From Flavobacterium amniphilum (GTDB lineage: Bacteria; Bacteroidota; Bacteroidia; Flavobacteriales; Flavobacteriaceae): a stretch of DNA of 64,000 nucleotides. The notes beneath the pieces are model-generated. The model did not search any database. It was not told where the DNA came from and saw only the letters and a list, made by a program, of their open reading frames with translations. The translations under genes and the position numbers were made by a program. Positions 27,636 to 36,982 of the stretch are shown piece after piece; position 1 is the stretch's first letter; the number at the start of each line of letters is the position of its first letter. The stretch lies in the NCBI RefSeq assembly GCF_023634845.1, contig NZ_JAMLJL010000007.1:162491-226490 (forward strand). Direction: 5' to 3'.

Positions 27636-29372
27636 ATGAACAATGAATTGCGCTTTTTGAGCTTTATTTTTTTTGCATTAATAAATACTACTTTTTTATA
27701 TGCCCAACAACAAACATTTAAAATTCCAGATTCTTTAAAAACTGTTGAGTTTAATGAGCTGGAAAAGCGATTTAACAGTTCAATTCTAGACAAGGAGAAA
27801 AAGATTATTTATGCTAATACTTACTATTTAAAAGCAAAAAAACAAAGTAATGTTATAATTCAATCAAATGGATTATATATGAAAGCATTTTCGTTGAAGA
27901 ATAGAGATCAATCTATAAAGTATCTAGATTCAATTGTAAGTCTGACAAAAAATTTAGAAGATTTTATATACCCGGCTAAAGCATATATACTTAAAAACAG
28001 ATTGCTTTACGCAAATGACAAGTTAAATGATGCTCTGAAAAATATACTAATCGCTGAAGAATATGCAAAAAAAGCGAATAACGTCGAACAGTTAGTACAA
28101 ATTAAACAACAAATCGGTTTACTTAAAATTGAATTAGGAAGACCAGATGAAGCTTTGCCATTAGTGCTTGAAAATTATAAGTATTATCAATCTAAAAAAG
28201 AAAATTCTCCAAATTTCATGTACACTGGATGGATTATATCTGATATTTATAACAGGCAAAAGAAAGCGGATGAATCTTTACATTATACTAATGCATTTCT
28301 TGATACCATTGACAATAAAAATCCATATTATAAATATTTCTTATTGAATAAAGGTATTTCATATCATTTAAAAAAGAACTACATAAAAAGCAATGCCTTA
28401 TTAGATGAATCTACTAAAATGATAGAAAAGGTTGATGACCCTTTGAATTTAGCTTTAGGATATTATTACAGAGGAGAAAATGAATTAATAAGAGATGATA
28501 ATTTTAAAAAAGCGAAAAAATATTTTGACAAGGTAGATTCAGTATTGCTAGAATCTAAAAAGAATTCTTATGATTTGAGAGATAATTATCTGAGACTAAT
28601 TGAAATATCGAAACGAATAAATGATGATAACCAACAATTATATTATCTAAACAGACTGATTGAAATAGACAATTATTTAGATAAAAATAATATTGTCCTA
28701 TCTAAAAATGTAATTAAACATTTTGACAAACCCCAATTGCTATCTCAAAAAGACGAAGTAATTAATAAGATAAATAGAGAGAAAAAAGTCTCTTTAGGTG
28801 TAATCTTAATTATTGCCATAGGACTTCTTTTACTAATTTTTTACTTTATAAGAATGAAAAAAGAAAAAGTTCTTTTAGAGCAAAAATTTAATGAATTAAT
28901 AAATAAAAGCACTGAAGAAAAAACATTAACTAATGTAGAGAAGCATTTTTTAGAAGTTGATATAAGTAATGATTCTAAAGATTTAAAAACTAAGGAAAAT
29001 GATTTACCTAAAGAAATAGTGCGTGATATTTTGAACAAACTATCATTATTTGAAAAAAGAGGAGAATACATTTCTCCTAACATAAAACAAATTGATTTAG
29101 CAAAACAACTGGAGACTAATAGTAGTTATTTATCTAAGGTTATAAATCAATATAAAGATAAAAATTTCAGTCAATACATAAATGATTTAAGAATCGATTA
29201 CACAGTCAATAAGTTAAAAAAAGACAAGAAATTTAGAAAATATACTATAAAAGCAATAGCAGAAGAAGTTGGTTTTAATAACTCGGATTCATTTGCCAAA
29301 GCCTTTTACACCAAAGTAGGTTTACAGCCCTCTTATTTCATAAAAAAAATTAACGAAATGACTGAAGTTTAA
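27636..29372 (+). CDS. Membrane-anchored TPR regulator with AraC-type DNA-binding domain
   Basis: 578 residues. It has an N-terminal signal peptide (LSFIFFALINTTFLYAQ), a periplasmic tetratricopeptide-like domain (~40-370), one membrane helix (~385-406, GVILIIAIGLLLLIFYFI) and a cytoplasmic linker. The C-terminal AraC HTH pair (IDLAKQLETNSSYLSKVINQ and KAIAEEVGFNNSDSFAKAFY) follows. Such one-protein sensors couple a periplasmic signal directly to transcription in Flavobacteriia. It is divergent from the bacteriocin peptides and followed by another leader peptide gene, so it probably controls peptide production, perhaps in response to the peptides themselves. The codons are strongly AT-biased. 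Confidence 0.88.
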   Translation: MNNELRFLSFIFFALINTTFLYAQQQTFKIPDSLKTVEFNELEKRFNSSILDKEKKIIYANTYYLKAKKQSNVIIQSNGLYMKAFSLKNRDQSIKYLDSIVSLTKNLEDFIYPAKAYILKNRLLYANDKLNDALKNILIAEEYAKKANNVEQLVQIKQQIGLLKIELGRPDEALPLVLENYKYYQSKKENSPNFMYTGWIISDIYNRQKKADESLHYTNAFLDTIDNKNPYYKYFLLNKGISYHLKKNYIKSNALLDESTKMIEKVDDPLNLALGYYYRGENELIRDDNFKKAKKYFDKVDSVLLESKKNSYDLRDNYLRLIEISKRINDDNQQLYYLNRLIEIDNYLDKNNIVLSKNVIKHFDKPQLLSQKDEVINKINREKKVSLGVILIIAIGLLLLIFYFIRMKKEKVLLEQKFNELINKSTEEKTLTNVEKHFLEVDISNDSKDLKTKENDLPKEIVRDILNKLSLFEKRGEYISPNIKQIDLAKQLETNSSYLSKVINQYKDKNFSQYINDLRIDYTVNKLKKDKKFRKYTIKAIAEEVGFNNSDSFAKAFYTKVGLQPSYFIKKINEMTEV

Positions 29373-29499
29373 TTTTTCAAAAAACTGCATATCAACAACT
29401 TACAAGTATTAATTGCTTGTATTTATAAATCAAGACAAACACTGTTTTATTGACTATTGTCATTTGATTATTTTAGCGAAAATTTTAAATCAAAAGAAC

Positions 29500-29658
29500 A
29501 TGAAAAAAGTAAAAAACTTAAACGAAAAGCAAAAATTGACATTAGACAAATTTACAGTAGCTGAATTGAACAACCCCAGGATGATTATGGGTGGTGGAGA
29601 GGTTTCAGAAAAAACAGAAACCGGAAACACAAGAACTACTGATCCATTAGGTGTGTAG
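29500..29658 (+). CDS. Double-glycine leader peptide without cysteines
   Basis: 52-residue precursor starting MKKVKNLNEKQKLTLDKFTV, with leader end LNNPRMIMGG. This is the Bacteroidetes natural-product leader style (KLTLDKFTVAxLNNPxMIMGG). The core GEVSEKTETGNTRTTDPLGV has five Thr, one Ser and one Pro but no Cys, so lanthionine formation is not possible as written. The frame is open from 29413 but those 29 residues are not leader-like. It is followed by a strong stem-loop and a secreted prolyl oligopeptidase gene. The C39 transporter 5 kb away is the likely exporter. Confidence 0.75.
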   Translation: MKKVKNLNEKQKLTLDKFTVAELNNPRMIMGGGEVSEKTETGNTRTTDPLGV

Positions 29659-29670
29659 TAATAATTTTAT

Positions 29671-29707
29671 AATTTAAAAGAGTCTGTGTAGCAGATTCTT
29701 TTAAATT
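29671..29707 (+). terminator. Stem-loop between precursor peptide and peptidase genes
   Basis: A 16-bp stem with one mismatch (AATTTAAAAGAGTCTG against CAGATTCTTTTAAATT) and a 5-base loop. A short T-rich tail suggests a leaky terminator or a processing/stability hairpin, giving more peptide mRNA than peptidase mRNA. Confidence 0.65.
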
Positions 29708-29746
29708 ATGCTACTTATATTTTGATTAAAACATTAATTCATATAC

Positions 29747-31921
29747 ATGAAAATTTCTATTCTATTTTGTTTTTTAATAGCTATTAATGCCAATTCTATT
29801 CTTGCGCAAGAAATGAAATTACCTGAAAAACCATTCAGTGAAAATCATTTTGGGAAAGAAGTAGTTGATAATTACAGATATTCAGAAACTACCAAAGACA
29901 CACTTGTCCAAAAGTGGTTTAAAAACAATGGTGATGAAGCAAGAAATGTTTTGAATTCTATATCAGGCAGAAAAAGCCTTATGGAAAATTTTTTAGATTT
30001 TGAAAAAAGGAAATCTGCAATTGTTTCTAATTTAAGAATTACAGAAGATGATTTTAATTTTTATTTAAAGAAAACTGAGAATGATAAAACGGGCAAATTA
30101 TATTATAAAAAAAATAAAGATGGTTTAGAAGTTTTACTTTTTGACCCTAATGACTATAAAAATGAAACTAAAAACAATTACATAATAAATTACCTAAAGC
30201 CATCTTGGGATAGTAACTTTATAGCTGTAGGATTGTCAAAAAACGGAGAAGAGACAGGGGAAATAATCTTCATTGATGTCAAACAAAAAAAGATTTCTTT
30301 TGAGTCAATATCTAATTGTTGGCCAGCAGAATTTGGTATTGATTGGTTGCCTGACAACTCAGGAATAATATACTTACACATCCCGGTTATTGACAATAAA
30401 GACAGTAATTATATTCTAAACACAGAATTAGTATTATACAAGCTAGGAGATAGCCCTAAAAAACATAAAGTATTATTATCCAAATTAAATAATCCTGATA
30501 TAAAAATTGAATCCGCAGACTTTCCCATTGTTGATGTTCTAACTAAAAACAATAAATATATTTTAGTTTCTTTAGCGGGAGTTTCATCTTACTTTGACTA
30601 TTATTACGCAAGTGTTCAAGAATTACAAAATGAAAGAATTGAATGGAAAGCATTAATCAAAAAAGAAGACAACCTTTTAAATCCAAGTCTAAATGACACT
30701 TGTTTTTATGCTATGTCTGCAAATAAAGCTTCAAACTATAAAATCATTAAAGCCAACATTTCTTCTTTTAATTCTATAAATGAAGAAATCATAGTCCCTG
30801 AAAATAAAAAAGAAACAATTACTGATTTTAAGATCGTAAAAGATGGAATGTTTTATACAACCAGTAAGAATGGCGTTGAAGCAAAATTATATTTTATAGA
30901 TAAGAAAAACATTGTCAAACATATTGATTTACCAATAAACTCAGGAACAATAACCATAAGTTCAAAGAACAGAAACAGTAACGATTTATGGGTTTCATTA
31001 AGCGGTTGGACGAGCCCACTTAGACGTTATTTCTATAACATTCAGACTAACCAATTTCAAGAAGAAAATTTGGTTCCGATCCCTGAATACCCAGAATTTA
31101 AAGATTTTGTTGTTAAGGAAATAGAAATACCATCTTACGATGGAACCTTAATTCCTGTATCAATAATTTATAAGAAAAAGCTAAATAAAAATAAAAAAAA
31201 TAACGTTTTACTTTATGGTTATGGTGCCTATGGCGTATCAACTCTTCCAAGGTTTTCTCCTGTTTTCTTGTCATGGGTTGCTAATGATGGAGTTTATGTT
31301 ATAAGCCATGTTAGAGGAGGGGGCGAAAAAGGTGACGATTGGTATAAAGGAGGCTTTAAAGAAAACAAACCTAATACTTGGAAAGATTTAATTGCTACGG
31401 CAGAATATCTGATTAATGAAAAAATAACCTCAAATAAAAAAATAGCAGTAATAGGTGGAAGTGCCGGAGGTGTTTTGGTAGGAAGAGCTATAACAGAGCG
31501 ACCTGATTTATTCAAAGTGATGTTGTGTCATAATGGAATGCTAAACATGCTAAGGATAAATGAAGCACCAAACGGACCAAACAATATGAAAGAATTTGGA
31601 AATCCTGAAATCCGTGAAGAGTTCAATATGTTGTATAATATGGATTCGTATCAACAAATTACGCCAGGAATTAAATATCCATCTTGTTTAATTTCCGTTG
31701 GGATGAATGATGCTCGTGTAGCAACATGGATGTCTGGAAAATTTGTCGCTAAAATGAGAGCTTCTACAACTTCAAAAAATCCTGTACTTTTTGCAGTAGA
31801 TTATAATTCAGGCCACGGAATAGGCAGCACCAATTTGCAACTATATAATAATTATGCTGATGAATTTTCTTTTGCATTATGGCAAATGGGGCATCCTAAA
31901 TTCAAATTAATGAAAAAGTAA
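29747..31921 (+). CDS. Secreted prolyl oligopeptidase (S9A family)
   Basis: 724 residues. A signal peptide (ISILFCFLIAINANSILAQ) is followed by a seven-bladed beta-propeller (about 60-420) and an alpha/beta-hydrolase domain. The nucleophile is Ser572 in VIGGSAGGVLVGRA, with Asp in VGMNDARV and His in NSGHGIG. VISHVRGGGEKGDDWYKGG is the S9A signature. The family cleaves after proline in short peptides; some eukaryotic members macrocyclise RiPP cores. Here it lies 88 bp after a double-glycine peptide whose core has one Pro near its end. It may trim, degrade or detoxify peptides outside the cytoplasm. Link to the peptide is by neighbourhood only. Confidence 0.9.
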   Translation: MKISILFCFLIAINANSILAQEMKLPEKPFSENHFGKEVVDNYRYSETTKDTLVQKWFKNNGDEARNVLNSISGRKSLMENFLDFEKRKSAIVSNLRITEDDFNFYLKKTENDKTGKLYYKKNKDGLEVLLFDPNDYKNETKNNYIINYLKPSWDSNFIAVGLSKNGEETGEIIFIDVKQKKISFESISNCWPAEFGIDWLPDNSGIIYLHIPVIDNKDSNYILNTELVLYKLGDSPKKHKVLLSKLNNPDIKIESADFPIVDVLTKNNKYILVSLAGVSSYFDYYYASVQELQNERIEWKALIKKEDNLLNPSLNDTCFYAMSANKASNYKIIKANISSFNSINEEIIVPENKKETITDFKIVKDGMFYTTSKNGVEAKLYFIDKKNIVKHIDLPINSGTITISSKNRNSNDLWVSLSGWTSPLRRYFYNIQTNQFQEENLVPIPEYPEFKDFVVKEIEIPSYDGTLIPVSIIYKKKLNKNKKNNVLLYGYGAYGVSTLPRFSPVFLSWVANDGVYVISHVRGGGEKGDDWYKGGFKENKPNTWKDLIATAEYLINEKITSNKKIAVIGGSAGGVLVGRAITERPDLFKVMLCHNGMLNMLRINEAPNGPNNMKEFGNPEIREEFNMLYNMDSYQQITPGIKYPSCLISVGMNDARVATWMSGKFVAKMRASTTSKNPVLFAVDYNSGHGIGSTNLQLYNNYADEFSFALWQMGHPKFKLMKK

Positions 31922-31992
31922 CTAGCGGACTTAATTACGAAATAGCAACAAATTAAAGCCTTTTACCACGCTAACAGCAATTCAATTTTCTA

Positions 31993-32427
31993 ATGAAGAA
32001 GTTTATAGATATTATAGCAAGCAGATTAAGAATCTATTTAGCATTACTGATTATAGTAATCATAATTTCTGTTATCTGTAGTATTGCTTTTGGAGGAAAG
32101 ACTTATTTTTCTGATTTTATGAGTACTCTTTTACCGATAGGGATTGTCATTACTATTGTGCTAATATTTCTAAAGAAAACAGAAATAAACATAAGTATGG
32201 AAGTAATTTATTTTTTTGTTAGACTGATTAAAACGACAGTCATACATCTGGCAGTTATTTTTTTAATATTTAACATAGTTGAGTATTTATTTGAAATTGC
32301 TATAGAAAAATTTAATCTTCAATATGATGAATCAGAAGGGTATGGTGCTATCCTTGCATCTATAATTACCATAGTGTATTTGTTTTTTAGTCTTAGAAGT
32401 AAAATAAAATTTAAACAAGAGTCATAA
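31993..32427 (+). CDS. Unknown integral membrane protein
   Basis: 144 residues with about four hydrophobic helices (IYLALLIIVIIISVICSIAF; LLPIGIVITIVLIFL; TVIHLAVIFLIFNIVEYLFE; ILASIITIVYLFFSL). No family recognised. It starts 71 bp after the peptidase gene and its stop is 1 bp before the next membrane protein, so the two form an operon. Candidate immunity protein for a bacteriocin by position and topology only. Confidence 0.65.
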   Translation: MKKFIDIIASRLRIYLALLIIVIIISVICSIAFGGKTYFSDFMSTLLPIGIVITIVLIFLKKTEINISMEVIYFFVRLIKTTVIHLAVIFLIFNIVEYLFEIAIEKFNLQYDESEGYGAILASIITIVYLFFSLRSKIKFKQES

Positions 32428-32428
32428 A

Positions 32429-32653
32429 ATGAAAGTGTTATTGAAAATTATTAAATGGTTTCTAATTCTATTATTAGCCTTACTTATTGCACATTGGATA
32501 ACGAAAGCAATAATAAATATTTTTAATTGTCATGAAAATGGATTTATGATTGATAGGGTAGTTACAATTGTAAGTTTAGCAATTTATTCTTTTATTTTGG
32601 TTAAAAATGTTGGGTTTAAAAATGCTAAAAAAAAATCTAATCAATGTAATTAG
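32429..32653 (+). CDS. Small two-helix membrane protein, unknown
   Basis: 74 residues, two membrane helices (WFLILLLALLIAHWITKAII and VVTIVSLAIYSFILVKNVGF) and a Lys-rich end. It is coupled to the preceding membrane protein gene. No family recognised; another immunity-type candidate. Confidence 0.55.
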   Translation: MKVLLKIIKWFLILLLALLIAHWITKAIINIFNCHENGFMIDRVVTIVSLAIYSFILVKNVGFKNAKKKSNQCN

Positions 32654-32692
32654 CCAAGATGACGGTTGTGGACTTTTGGTTTAATCAAAATT

Positions 32693-32920
32693 TTAATTCT
32701 TAAAATTGCTTCCATCACTATGACCATCATCATAAGATTTTCCGTAACCTCTGAGGTTTCTTTTGTATCCATCAAACCATCCTTTTGTATAGCTATAATC
32801 AGTGATTTTTGAAAGTTTATCATCTAAGAATAGATAAAAAATGAGTGCAATAGGGATTAATATAAAGGTTAAAATTAAAGAATCTTGATGGGAAAAATTA
32901 AAAATAACGGCAATAATCAT
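32693..32920 (-). CDS. Small membrane protein with GY/DG-rich tail, unknown
   Basis: 75 residues. One or two N-terminal membrane helices (LILTFILIPIALIFYLFL) and a polar tail GWFDGYKRNLRGYGKSYDDG then HSDG, a repetitive aromatic/Gly/Asp pattern that may bind metal or carbohydrate. It converges on the plus-strand membrane pair and is 14 bp after the next minus-strand gene. No family recognised. Confidence 0.5.
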   Translation of the reverse strand: MIIAVIFNFSHQDSLILTFILIPIALIFYLFLDDKLSKITDYSYTKGWFDGYKRNLRGYGKSYDDGHSDGSNFKN

Positions 32921-32934
32921 AAATAGTATAATGC

Positions 32935-33195
32935 CTATCGTATTGATAATTTTTTTGTAGTCTTTTTAGATATTTCTTTAATATAATCGTTGATTAAAAC
33001 AGATGATAAGCAATATATTCCTAAAAGAAATATACAAATAAGGGAGGTGAAAAACCACCATTCAGATTCTTCCCAAAGTTCGAAAATTTTATTTGGTATT
33101 TTTATAAAAATGACGACAACTAAGAGGTAGAAAGAAGTTATAAATCCAATTATGAATTCTGCTTTCTGTATTAGAGTTCTATATTTTAACTGCAT
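32935..33195 (-). CDS. Two-helix membrane protein, unknown
   Basis: 86 residues from the ATG at 33195 (MQLKYRTLIQKAEFIIGFIT). Helices at ~12-32 and ~48-68, then a basic end. The open frame extends to 33270 inside the next gene, but 33195 avoids a 50-bp overlap and still leaves both helices complete. It is likely cotranscribed with the 202-residue gene upstream. Function unknown. Confidence 0.5.
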   Translation of the reverse strand: MQLKYRTLIQKAEFIIGFITSFYLLVVVIFIKIPNKIFELWEESEWWFFTSLICIFLLGIYCLSSVLINDYIKEISKKTTKKLSIR

Positions 33196-33220
33196 AAATT
33201 TAAAATTGAGAATAGTAGTT

Positions 33221-33829
33221 TTACAATAGTTGAGGACAGTCAATTGTGCTGTATAAAGTTTCGCTATCATGAGAAGTTACAAATACAGGAATTTTTGTCC
33301 ATTCTGACTTGGTTGTAAATTTTTCGAATGATACTTTGAATAATTCAAGAAGCCTTAAAGTAATTAGAAGAGCACAAAAATCACTAGCTAATTCTAATCC
33401 TTCAATATCCCACTTTTCATTACTCATATAATCTTCATAAATTTTTTGTAAATCTTCAAAACCAGAAATAACCATTACCATTTCAAAAAAATAATCATAA
33501 TCAGCTAACCAATCGGTATTTTCAGAATCATTGCAAAATGTAAATGAGAATCCTGTTGTGAACCACACATCATGGTTTATTGTAAAGCCATTCATTTCGA
33601 CATAGATGGCTTTTATGTCATCATCCAGGTTCTCTTTTGATTTTTCAAGTAATGAATTTAAAAATTCATTTACGTCATTTTTTAAATGAAGTAAATCTCT
33701 TCCAATTACTTTGTGAAAATCGGTTTCACCTATTGTTTTAAATTTTTCTTCGGTTTTTCTAATAGCATCTTGAATATTACCAGTTTTAACAATTTGGTTT
33801 ATTTGATCTTCGAAATCGTAGAATTCCAT
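33221..33829 (-). CDS. Unknown soluble protein, immunity-like context
   Basis: 202-residue acidic protein starting MEFYDFEDQINQIVKTGNIQ, with WFTTGFSFTFCNDSENTDWL in the middle. Size, acidity and the mixed alpha/beta pattern with many aromatics recall polymorphic-toxin immunity proteins, but I recognise no family. It is the first gene of a short minus-strand group (33829 to 32693) with two small membrane proteins. It follows the helicase gene by 76 bp. Confidence 0.55.
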   Translation of the reverse strand: MEFYDFEDQINQIVKTGNIQDAIRKTEEKFKTIGETDFHKVIGRDLLHLKNDVNEFLNSLLEKSKENLDDDIKAIYVEMNGFTINHDVWFTTGFSFTFCNDSENTDWLADYDYFFEMVMVISGFEDLQKIYEDYMSNEKWDIEGLELASDFCALLITLRLLELFKVSFEKFTTKSEWTKIPVFVTSHDSETLYSTIDCPQLL

Positions 33830-33904
33830 AGTGTAATTTTTTAAACGAATGTTTGTTGTTATAGATTTTTGGTTGGTGACAGTTTGTAGATTTTTATTTT
33901 CTTT

Positions 33905-36076
33905 TTAGCTGTCAAATTCGTTTTGCTGTTCTTTTACCGGTTGCCCGCAATATGGGCAAAACTTATGAAGTTTTTCTAATTGGCTGAAACAATTATCACA
34001 AATAATTACTCTGTCAACTATTGACTTGATTGCGTTTGTAGTCCTAACTGTAAAAGCTTCAGGGATTTCTTTCAAAAAACTTGATTCGTTTCCTTTTTGT
34101 GTTATTAAAAATAGTTTGTCTTTTGCTCTTGTGATAGCGACATAAAATAAACGTCTTTCTTCTTCCATCAGCAAATCGTGATTTGCTTTTTTAATTATTT
34201 GAAAAATTCTGTCTTCAAGCCAAATGTCTGGAAAACCACCATTCCCTTCGGTCAAGCCTAAGATAAAAACGACTTTTGCTTCAAGACCTTTCGATGCATG
34301 AATAGTTTTGTTTTGTACACGAATGTTTTCATTTTTAAATCTAAAATAATAAGGTGTAAACATTTTACTTCTCCTATACAAAAACAAAATTTCGTCATTA
34401 TTTACACCAGCATTTAGCAATTCTGTAACTTTGTCAACACAGAATTTTACGTTCTCTTCTTCTGTATTACCTGAAAATACAACAATTTTATGTTCTGATT
34501 TTTTTGAAGATTGAACATCTTTATCAACTTTAAATTTGTTGTGTTTTATAACTTCGTTACTTGCACCAACGATATTTTGCGTACTACGATAATTCAAGTT
34601 GAGTTTAATTGTTTGTGCGTTTGAAAAGTGGTTTTCAAATTCAACAATGTAACTTACATTTGAGCCTCTGAAGCCATAGATGCTTTGCCAGTCATCTCCA
34701 ACGCAAAAAAGTTGCGTGTTATCAGTGAGTAACAACTTTATAAGTTCAACCTGCAAGTTATTTACGTCTTGAAATTCGTCCACTAAAATGTATTGATACT
34801 TGTTTTTGTATTTATTCGCTATATCATTGTGATTTTGGAATAGCGATGTGCTTTTTGAAATTAAGTCGTTGAAATCAAGATAAGATTTGTCTGTGCAGTA
34901 ATGAATGTACTTTTTTACGATTGGAATTGCCAATTCATAGAAATTACGAACTCGTTCGTGTTGGTCATTTCTTGAGTTTTCTAATACGTTTTCAATGTTG
35001 ATATTTTCAACTTTTATCATATCTGTGATACGCATAATTTGTTGAACAAAATCTTTTACGTTTTCGTGATAACCGTTAAATTCTTCTTTGAAATTTATTG
35101 AAATTGTCTGATGATAGTTAGCCGGCAAACGGTTCTTTACGATTTTATCTAGCGTGTGATTAAACAAAGCCGAATCTTTTGTCATACCCTCAAAAGTTTT
35201 TATCAACAATAAGTTTCCTTTTCTAAATTGTTCTTCTTTGTCTTTTGACGGGTAACTTTTATCGCTAATATGTTCAATATAAAGATTCGCTTCAGGAATG
35301 TAAAAGTCCGGATGGAAGGAAAAGTCTTTTACATTTAGTAATGGCTCGTATTCAAACTTGATACTGTGACGATAAAACCAATCTGCAATAAACTGTTCTG
35401 ACTTAGAACGTACTTTTGTTCCGTTAAGTGTTGTGAAATATTTCCCATCTTTAGGTAAATGATTCGGATCACTTTGTTTTAAATGGATTTTGTCAATGAT
35501 GTAATCAAGAATGTAGCGTTTCAGTTTGAGTAAATACTCTGTGTTTTCAGATTCTTCAATTAAGAGTTTGTGGAATACTTCAAAAACTGTTTCGGGTGCA
35601 ACATGTTTTGAAAGTTCATCTTCTTCATCACGTTTTTCATCACCTATAATTTTGAATTTGTTATCAAATTCGTTTACTCCGTAATTTCGGAGAATTGAAT
35701 AACAGAAGCTGTGGAATGTTTTGACGGTTAATCCATCAATCCATTTATATTTTTTCTGTTGTAAAAATCTTTCCTTGTCTTTGTCTGCAAAACTTTTTCG
35801 CTTGTCAAAAAGTTGTTTTTCATATTCACCGCTTTCATCTGCCGAAATGATAAGTCGGTCAAGCATTTCGTTCGTTGCATTTTTGGTGAAAGTAATTGCA
35901 AGAATACTTGAAGGACTTACGCCTTTTTCTTCAATTAAGTAAATGAGCTTTTGCAAAAGTGTTTTCGTCTTTCCCGATCCAGCACCCGCAAGAACTAAAA
36001 GTCGCTTTTCTTCACTAACAACAGCGTCTTGTTGCCTATCGTTTAATGCACTTAAATCAACTTTGTTTTTTGTCAT
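33905..36076 (-). CDS. UvrD-like helicase with inserted PD-(D/E)XK-like nuclease and C-terminal zinc ribbon
   Basis: 723 residues from the ATG at 36076. Superfamily 1 helicase: Walker A GAGSGKT (31-37), motif Ia LAITFTKNATNEM, motif II YILVDEFQDVN, motif III CVGDDWQSIYGFRGSN, motif VI RRLFYVAITRAKDKLFL. Between domains 1A and 1B, about residues 223-290, sits a segment with Glu227 (SEQFIADW), HPDFYIP (Asp257) and YIEH (Glu268), which fits a PD-(D/E)XK fold. The C-terminus has CDNC...CPYC. Related helicase IV-like proteins carry the same insert. The start overlaps the upstream gene by 20 bp (further ATGs exist at 36097 and 36115). Probable role: antiphage defence or DNA processing on the island. 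Confidence 0.88.
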   Translation of the reverse strand: MTKNKVDLSALNDRQQDAVVSEEKRLLVLAGAGSGKTKTLLQKLIYLIEEKGVSPSSILAITFTKNATNEMLDRLIISADESGEYEKQLFDKRKSFADKDKERFLQQKKYKWIDGLTVKTFHSFCYSILRNYGVNEFDNKFKIIGDEKRDEEDELSKHVAPETVFEVFHKLLIEESENTEYLLKLKRYILDYIIDKIHLKQSDPNHLPKDGKYFTTLNGTKVRSKSEQFIADWFYRHSIKFEYEPLLNVKDFSFHPDFYIPEANLYIEHISDKSYPSKDKEEQFRKGNLLLIKTFEGMTKDSALFNHTLDKIVKNRLPANYHQTISINFKEEFNGYHENVKDFVQQIMRITDMIKVENINIENVLENSRNDQHERVRNFYELAIPIVKKYIHYCTDKSYLDFNDLISKSTSLFQNHNDIANKYKNKYQYILVDEFQDVNNLQVELIKLLLTDNTQLFCVGDDWQSIYGFRGSNVSYIVEFENHFSNAQTIKLNLNYRSTQNIVGASNEVIKHNKFKVDKDVQSSKKSEHKIVVFSGNTEEENVKFCVDKVTELLNAGVNNDEILFLYRRSKMFTPYYFRFKNENIRVQNKTIHASKGLEAKVVFILGLTEGNGGFPDIWLEDRIFQIIKKANHDLLMEEERRLFYVAITRAKDKLFLITQKGNESSFLKEIPEAFTVRTTNAIKSIVDRVIICDNCFSQLEKLHKFCPYCGQPVKEQQNEFDS

Positions 36077-36800
36077 GTTGCAGATTTTGGGATTCATAGA
36101 TAAGTCGTTGTCCATAAGATTCTATTGAACCTTTTCCTCTTTGAAAACATTCTGACAGTAAATCAAGGTCGTTGGTGTATTTTATTGCTTTACTTAAAAG
36201 CTCTCTTTCGATATCAGTCCAGGATTCATATGCTCTTGGGAACTGAGTTCTGGCGTTCTGAACATATTCAGAAAGGTTTTCTGTCTTCTGAATCCCTAAA
36301 TCAATTATTCTTTCTTTTAATTGTTTAATTGCGTTTTCAGATAGAGTGTTAAATTTTTCCTTTCTGAAAAAATCAACTTCTTGATATAGATTATTATTCT
36401 TTTTGTCAGATGATAGGTTTTCTGAAAGATATTCATTGAAGAAATCGATTAATTGCCCTTTTGAATATGTGTCTTTGTATTTCCCGTACAGTGAGTTTGA
36501 AATTATGCTCCCACTTTTGAATTTTCTTGTTCCGAGAAAAAAACCGATTAAACTATTTGCTGTTATACTAAGACTTTGTTCATTAAATAGTTCTATTACA
36601 TTTTTTAACTCTTTTTCGTCAAGTTCTGCATTAGATTTGAGTCTATGGAGATTGCTTTTTAGTTGGTCGATAGCAATTTGCATAGCTCTTATAACTGACC
36701 GCTCATTTAAGACTGAATCATTGTCAATCATTTCTCCCGTTGTTGGCGAATAACCAGAAGCTAGAGCTTCTAATACTTCTATCGTCTTGATTATATCCAT
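36057..36800 (-). CDS. Partner protein of the helicase, unknown family
   Basis: 247 residues, soluble and helical. The N-terminus has a distinctive stretch IEVLEALASGYSPTTGEMID then NDSVLNERSVIRAMQIAIDQ, like a small dimer or adaptor motif. The middle has GFFLGTRKFKSGSIISNSLY and the end SWTDIERELLSKAIKYTNDL then DLLSECFQRGKGSIESYGQR, reminiscent of a helical DNA-interaction tail. It overlaps the helicase by 20 bp, so translation is coupled and the products probably form a complex. No enzymatic motif seen. Confidence 0.7.
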   Translation of the reverse strand: MDIIKTIEVLEALASGYSPTTGEMIDNDSVLNERSVIRAMQIAIDQLKSNLHRLKSNAELDEKELKNVIELFNEQSLSITANSLIGFFLGTRKFKSGSIISNSLYGKYKDTYSKGQLIDFFNEYLSENLSSDKKNNNLYQEVDFFRKEKFNTLSENAIKQLKERIIDLGIQKTENLSEYVQNARTQFPRAYESWTDIERELLSKAIKYTNDLDLLSECFQRGKGSIESYGQRLIYESQNLQHDKKQS

Positions 36801-36982
36801 TTCTGAATTTTATTGTGTTGCCGTTCCTAATATTAGATTTTAAACCATATCTAGACAATAGAAGTAAAGTCTTTGGTTAGAGTTCTTAATCATAATTAAA
36901 GATAATCAAAATTCTAATTCGGTAATTTTTGGCTAAAAAAACTAAATTTACTATTGTACCAAACCGAGGTTGTATTCAGTGT

